Assembly (NCBI GenBank): GCA_019322535.1
Contig: JAHWIM010000075.1
Location: 1 to 9,399 of the forward strand
Source of the DNA: Candidatus Woesearchaeota archaeon
GTDB taxonomy: Archaea > Nanobdellota > Nanobdellia > Woesearchaeales > WJKL01
Reading direction: 5' to 3'
DNA: 9,399 bases
Part shown: one piece after another, positions 6,074 to 9,399 of the stretch
Position numbering within the stretch: position 1 is the stretch's first letter
How the letters are laid out: each line of letters begins with the position of its first letter
Translations under genes and position numbers: made by a program
The notes under the pieces: model-generated
What the model saw: the letters and a program-made list of their open reading frames with translations, nothing else
Database searches by the model: none
Told to the model about the DNA's origin: nothing

Positions 6074-7747
6074 ATGTCAAAAAAAGAAATGTATAGAGAA
6101 TTAATTGAAACAATTAAAAAACAAAAATTATCTAAAAGAAAATTAGATAGGTTAAAGATCAAACTTTGCAAGAAATATAAAGTAAATGAAATTCCAACAA
6201 ACATTAAAATTCTTCTTCATGCGACTCCTGAAGATATAAATAAATTAAAATTAGTAACAAAACCAACAAGAACAATAAGCGGAGTTGCAGTTGTTGCAAT
6301 AATGTCTTATCCTTTCTCTTGTCCTCATGGCAAATGTCTTATCTGCCCAGGAGGCCCTGCATCTCCATTTGGTGATGTCCCACAAAGCTATACGGGAAAA
6401 GAACCAGCTACAATGCGTGCAGTTAGAAACGAATATGATTCATATTTGCAAGTCATGAATAGATTAGAACAGTATATTGTAACAGGCCATGTTCCAGATA
6501 AAATTGAATTAATAATAATGGGAGGAACCTTTCCAAGTTTCACTAAAAAATATCAAGAAAACTTTATAACATATACATTTAAAGCAATGAATGATTTCTC
6601 TGATCTCTTCTACAAAAATAAAAAATTTGATTTTATTGAATTCAAAAAATTCTTTGAACTACCTGGAGACGTAGGAGATCCAATTAGAACAAAACATATC
6701 CACACAAAGCTAAAAAAATTAAGAGGAAAGGCAACACTAAACAAAGAACAAAAAAGAAATGAAAATTCCAACATAAAATGTGTTGGATTAACATTAGAAA
6801 CAAGACCAGATTATGCAAAACTAAAGCAAGCAAATGAAATGTTAAGGCTTGGATGTACAAGAGTAGAAGTTGGTGTTCAATCTGTTTATGAAAAAGCATT
6901 AAAAAATATTAAAAGAGGCCACACAATACAAGATACAATTGATTCATTCAAAATTCTAAAAGATTTAGGCTTCAAAATAAATGCTCATTATATGTTAGGC
7001 TTGCCTGGAATTACAAAAAAACAGGATTTACAAGGACTAAAAGAATTATTCACAAACAAAGATTTCAAACCAGATATGTTAAAAATATATCCCTGTATGG
7101 TTGTTGAAGGAACAGAAATCTATAAACTCTGGAAAAATAAAAAATACAAACCTCTAACAACAAAACAAGCAGCAGAAATTATTGCAGAAGCAAAAAGATT
7201 TATTCCAAAATATGTAAGGATTATGAGAGTTCAAAGAGATATTCCAACTTATATGACAGCAGCAGGTGTTGACAGAACAAATCTAAGACAGTATGTTTCA
7301 CAAATTACAAAACAAAAAGGAATAAAATGTAAGTGTATAAGATGCAGAGAAATTGGCAGAGCAAAGAAGATAGCAGAACCAAAAATAAAAATTATGCACT
7401 ATCATGCATCAGAAGGAAACGAATTCTTCATTGCTGCAGAAGATAAATATAACAATTTATTCGGTTTCTGCAGATTAAGATTTCCAGACCAAATATTAAG
7501 AAAAGAAATCATAGAAAACTCTGCTATAATCAGAGAGCTTCATGTATACGGTCCTGCTGTTTCTATTGGCAAAAAAGGAATAGTGCAACATAAAGGTATT
7601 GGAAAAACACTTCTTGCAAAAGCAGAGGAAATAGCAAAAACCTATCACAAGAAAAAGATGGTTATTATTTCTGGAATTGGTGTAAGATCTTATTACAAAA
7701 AATTAGGATATAAGCTAGAAGGGCATTATATGGTCAGAAAACTATAA
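6074..7747 (+). CDS. elp3: Elp3: tRNA U34 carboxymethyl-modifying radical SAM/acetyltransferase
   Basis: Elp3 uses acetyl-CoA and radical SAM chemistry to place a carboxymethyl group on wobble uridine 34 of tRNAs; archaeal Elp3 is known to act without the other Elongator subunits. The 557 residues show the full family order. A basic N-terminal tRNA-binding segment (1-45) is followed by the radical SAM domain with its cluster cysteines in CPHGKCLIC (Cys83, Cys88, Cys91). Then come SPFGDVPQSYTGKEPATMRA (97-116), IIMGGTFPS (147-155), TLETRPD (240-246) and AHYMLGLPG (304-312). A zinc-type cluster CKCIRC (419-424) links to the C-terminal GNAT domain, with the acetyl-CoA loop QHKGIGKTLL (505-514) and GVRSYYKKLGYKLEG (536-550). 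The length is normal. No other Elongator subunit gene is nearby. The gene is alone, preceded by a canonical TATA box, and its last 6 bases overlap the convergent gene. Confidence 0.97.
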   Translation: MSKKEMYRELIETIKKQKLSKRKLDRLKIKLCKKYKVNEIPTNIKILLHATPEDINKLKLVTKPTRTISGVAVVAIMSYPFSCPHGKCLICPGGPASPFGDVPQSYTGKEPATMRAVRNEYDSYLQVMNRLEQYIVTGHVPDKIELIIMGGTFPSFTKKYQENFITYTFKAMNDFSDLFYKNKKFDFIEFKKFFELPGDVGDPIRTKHIHTKLKKLRGKATLNKEQKRNENSNIKCVGLTLETRPDYAKLKQANEMLRLGCTRVEVGVQSVYEKALKNIKRGHTIQDTIDSFKILKDLGFKINAHYMLGLPGITKKQDLQGLKELFTNKDFKPDMLKIYPCMVVEGTEIYKLWKNKKYKPLTTKQAAEIIAEAKRFIPKYVRIMRVQRDIPTYMTAAGVDRTNLRQYVSQITKQKGIKCKCIRCREIGRAKKIAEPKIKIMHYHASEGNEFFIAAEDKYNNLFGFCRLRFPDQILRKEIIENSAIIRELHVYGPAVSIGKKGIVQHKGIGKTLLAKAEEIAKTYHKKKMVIISGIGVRSYYKKLGYKLEGHYMVRKL

Positions 7748-8842
7748 TAGTTTAACATTAGTTATATTTAACTTTGATATAAGTTTTGGAAGATTTTGTT
7801 TTGAAACTTCTATAAATGGTGCTCTTGACTCATAAACTCTGGAAATAGGAATGCCTGCTCGCTGAAGCTGTTCAGAAATCTGAGAAAGAAAATTTACATC
7901 TCTAGAAATGAATCGCATTGAACCTCTTTTTTTATGCTTGGTTCCTTTGGCAGAAACAAATCCACTCAACAGAGAAAGATAATTATGGTCTCCTAAACAA
8001 ACCCCTGGGAATTTCTTATTTGCATTTCTTGTTCTCATCCTAGGAAAACCTAAATCATAACAGAGCCATGTTCCTACTGCTAATGAATCTATTCTTAAAG
8101 TTGGCAAACCATATGTAGAAGTTCTATCTCTAGTTGGCCTTTCTTCAGCAGAATATATATCAGATACATTGAAAGTTAATTGAACTGATAATTTTAAAAC
8201 TTCATCATAAAAAAACACATCATTTTTATCTCCTCTCACAAATAATCTGCAAGGATGTCTTGTTTCGCCGCTATTAGCCATATAACCTGCAGCATAAATT
8301 GCTCCAATAACAAAAGCTGCTTCTTCTGGAAGGCGCATTCCTTCTTGGTTAGGAATGGGTGTTGGAAGCCTAATACTGTTTCTAAAATCTGATTCAGATG
8401 GAACAAATCTTTTCCAATGATTTCTTGCTTCATATAAATTTCCTGAATAACTACCAGATGTCTCTCTTAAAATCTGAATACAGCTAACAGACATATCATA
8501 AACTCCTGATTTGTATTTAGCTTCATCTCTAAACATACTAGACAATCTGTGTATAGTTCTAGTTTTATAACTTCTAGCTTCATCAGGACACCAAGTTTGA
8601 GAATACAACAACATATTTAGCAAAGTTCCTGAAAAATTATGAAATCCTTTTTCATTAAACAATTCAGCAGCTTCAAGAATTCTAAATTCTAAACTTGTAT
8701 TATCAATCCTGTCAGAATCACCAAAGTCATCTATGGCTCCTTCATCTATACCTGTAGCTAACAACGCTTGCCTAACATGATCAGAAGTATACACATCATA
8801 TAGATCTTTTGTTGTATATTTTTTTGGATCAAAATCTTGCAT
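7742..8842 (-). CDS. Protein with a degenerate LAGLIDADG-type fold and a novel N-terminal helical domain
   Basis: A 366-residue soluble protein I place only at fold level. The C-terminal half (about 172-366) has two LAGLIDADG-like units. One centres on FVIGAIYAAGYM (177-188), the other on YLSLLSGFVSAKGT (288-301), each followed by the beta strands and helix typical of such units (for example GSMRFISRDVNFLSQISEQLQRAGI, here only residues 307-331 by position). The last acidic residue of each motif, needed for DNA cleavage, is Ala185 in the first and Lys299 in the second, so nuclease activity is unlikely. The fold probably survives as a DNA- or RNA-binding module, as in WhiA-type domesticated proteins. 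The N-terminal 170 residues are mostly helical and I do not recognise them. It is a stand-alone gene, not embedded in a host gene as an intein or intron endonuclease would be. It overlaps the elp3 end by 6 bases, and a TATA box 23 bases upstream suggests a leaderless mRNA. Confidence 0.65.
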   Translation of the reverse strand: MQDFDPKKYTTKDLYDVYTSDHVRQALLATGIDEGAIDDFGDSDRIDNTSLEFRILEAAELFNEKGFHNFSGTLLNMLLYSQTWCPDEARSYKTRTIHRLSSMFRDEAKYKSGVYDMSVSCIQILRETSGSYSGNLYEARNHWKRFVPSESDFRNSIRLPTPIPNQEGMRLPEEAAFVIGAIYAAGYMANSGETRHPCRLFVRGDKNDVFFYDEVLKLSVQLTFNVSDIYSAEERPTRDRTSTYGLPTLRIDSLAVGTWLCYDLGFPRMRTRNANKKFPGVCLGDHNYLSLLSGFVSAKGTKHKKRGSMRFISRDVNFLSQISEQLQRAGIPISRVYESRAPFIEVSKQNLPKLISKLNITNVKLL

Positions 8843-8860
8843 AAAAAAAACAAAAAGTAA

Positions 8861-8870
8861 GTTATATTAA
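8861..8870 (-). promoter_or_regulatory. TATA-box candidate of the LAGLIDADG-fold gene, leaderless
   Basis: The minus strand reads TTAATATAAC, centred about 23 bases before the ATG at 8842, and only T/A-rich sequence without a ribosome binding site lies between. This spacing implies transcription starting at the ATG. Confidence 0.5.
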
Positions 8871-8885
8871 AAACTTAGGAAAATA

Positions 8886-8894
8886 TTTTAAATA
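8886..8894 (+). promoter_or_regulatory. TATA-box candidate of the NOP2/Sun methyltransferase gene, leaderless
   Basis: TTTTAAATA, with GGAAAATA upstream as a possible BRE, is centred about 26 bases before the ATG at 8916. No Shine-Dalgarno sequence is seen. It lies back to back with the divergent TATA box at 8861-8870, so both promoters share a 73-base intergenic region. Confidence 0.55.
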
Positions 8895-8915
8895 AGAAAC
8901 ATTAATCACTTCATA

Positions 8916-9399
8916 ATGCCAGAAAAAGAAATTAAATTCAAAGAAAAATTCATTGAACGTTATAGCAGATTAACAGACTTTAAAACTTTTAAAAAATATT
9001 CTCTTACTTATTTAAGGCGTTCTATTAGAGTAAATACTCTAAAAATCTCAGTTGAAAAACTTAAAAAACGTTTAGAAAAAAACTGGATTCTTACACCTGT
9101 TCCTTGGTGCAAACAAGGATTTTGGATAGAACACAAAGGAATAGGAGAAGAAAAAAGAAGAGATGTTGGAAATTTAATTGAACATACATTAGGATATATT
9201 TACATTCAAGAAGCTGCTTCAATGATCCCACCAATTGTCCTTGACCCAAAACCAGGGGAAATAATCCTAGATATGTGCGCATCTCCTGGCTCAAAAGCAT
9301 CACAAATTGCACAATATATGCAAAATAAAGGAGTTTTTATAGCAAATGACTACAAAGGAGAAAGAATGAAACCTTTAGGAATAAATATTCAAAGAATGG
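8916..9399 (+). CDS. NOP2/Sun (RsmB/Trm4-like) RNA m5C methyltransferase, 3' end outside the window
   Basis: The first 161 residues of a SAM-dependent RNA cytosine-5 methyltransferase; the frame is open to the window edge. Visible family features: SIRVNTLK (36-43), the conserved arginine/asparagine segment near the N terminus; YIYIQEAASMIPP (94-106), which precedes the catalytic domain; and SAM-binding motif I, ILDMCASPGSKASQIA (117-132), followed by the acidic strand FIANDYKGER (141-150). The two catalytic cysteines lie beyond the window. Archaeal members methylate tRNA or rRNA; the exact target cannot be told from this part, and the N-terminal region is short, as in Trm4/NSUN6-like proteins. 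I chose ATG 8916 because it lies 26 bases from a TATA box and gives a standard N terminus. With Elp3 nearby it adds to an RNA modification theme, though the genes are separate transcription units. Confidence 0.93.
   Translation, partial: MPEKEIKFKEKFIERYSRLTDFKTFKKYSLTYLRRSIRVNTLKISVEKLKKRLEKNWILTPVPWCKQGFWIEHKGIGEEKRRDVGNLIEHTLGYIYIQEAASMIPPIVLDPKPGEIILDMCASPGSKASQIAQYMQNKGVFIANDYKGERMKPLGINIQRM

Noticed and set aside
7742..8842. Active homing endonuclease or mobile intron
   Set aside because: Catalytic acids are replaced in both motifs, the gene is free-standing, and the neighbouring elp3 is uninterrupted with normal length.

Overview
The window looks like part of the chromosome of an AT-rich archaeon, most likely of the Woesearchaeota/Pacearchaeota (DPANN) type. 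Three things support this. There is an archaeal-style single-polypeptide Elp3. TATA elements sit about 23-27 bases ahead of several ATGs that lack a ribosome binding site (leaderless mRNAs), while other genes carry GAGGTGA ribosome binding sites. There is also a secreted protein with the Cys/Asp-rich 'DNDGDG' repeats common in such genomes. I see no insertion sequence, CRISPR array, tRNA or recognisable rRNA.

Layout. Positions 1-70 are GC-richer (36 of 70 bases) and fold into a strong hairpin; this is either the 3' end of a structured RNA or a leader element. Positions 81-4081 hold a tight plus-strand operon: a CaCA-type cation exchanger, an amino acid permease, an HD-domain hydrolase, and a divergent RtcB-like protein that overlaps the HD gene by ATGA. 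A 10-codon acidic mini-ORF with its own ribosome binding site follows (4096-4128). Both strands have U-rich terminator candidates at 4138-4213. The minus-strand gene at 4219-5856 encodes a secreted protein with a glutamine-amidotransferase-like (BPL_N) domain, Cys/Asp-rich repeats and a beta-rich C-terminal domain. After a 217-base divergent intergenic region comes elp3 (6074-7747). It overlaps by 6 bases the convergent gene at 7742-8842, which encodes a protein with a degenerate LAGLIDADG fold. A compact divergent promoter region (8843-8915) separates that gene from a NOP2/Sun-type RNA m5C methyltransferase, which runs off the window end.

How the genes relate. Three proteins point to RNA maintenance: Elp3 (wobble uridine modification), the NOP2/Sun methyltransferase, and the RtcB-like protein (possible RNA end ligation) with its coupled HD hydrolase. 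The two transporters ahead of the HD/RtcB-like pair have no evident functional link to it beyond co-transcription. The most unusual items are the HD + divergent RtcB pair, the secreted amidotransferase-like protein with an apparently intact Cys-His-Glu triad, and the LAGLIDADG-fold protein that lacks the catalytic acids.
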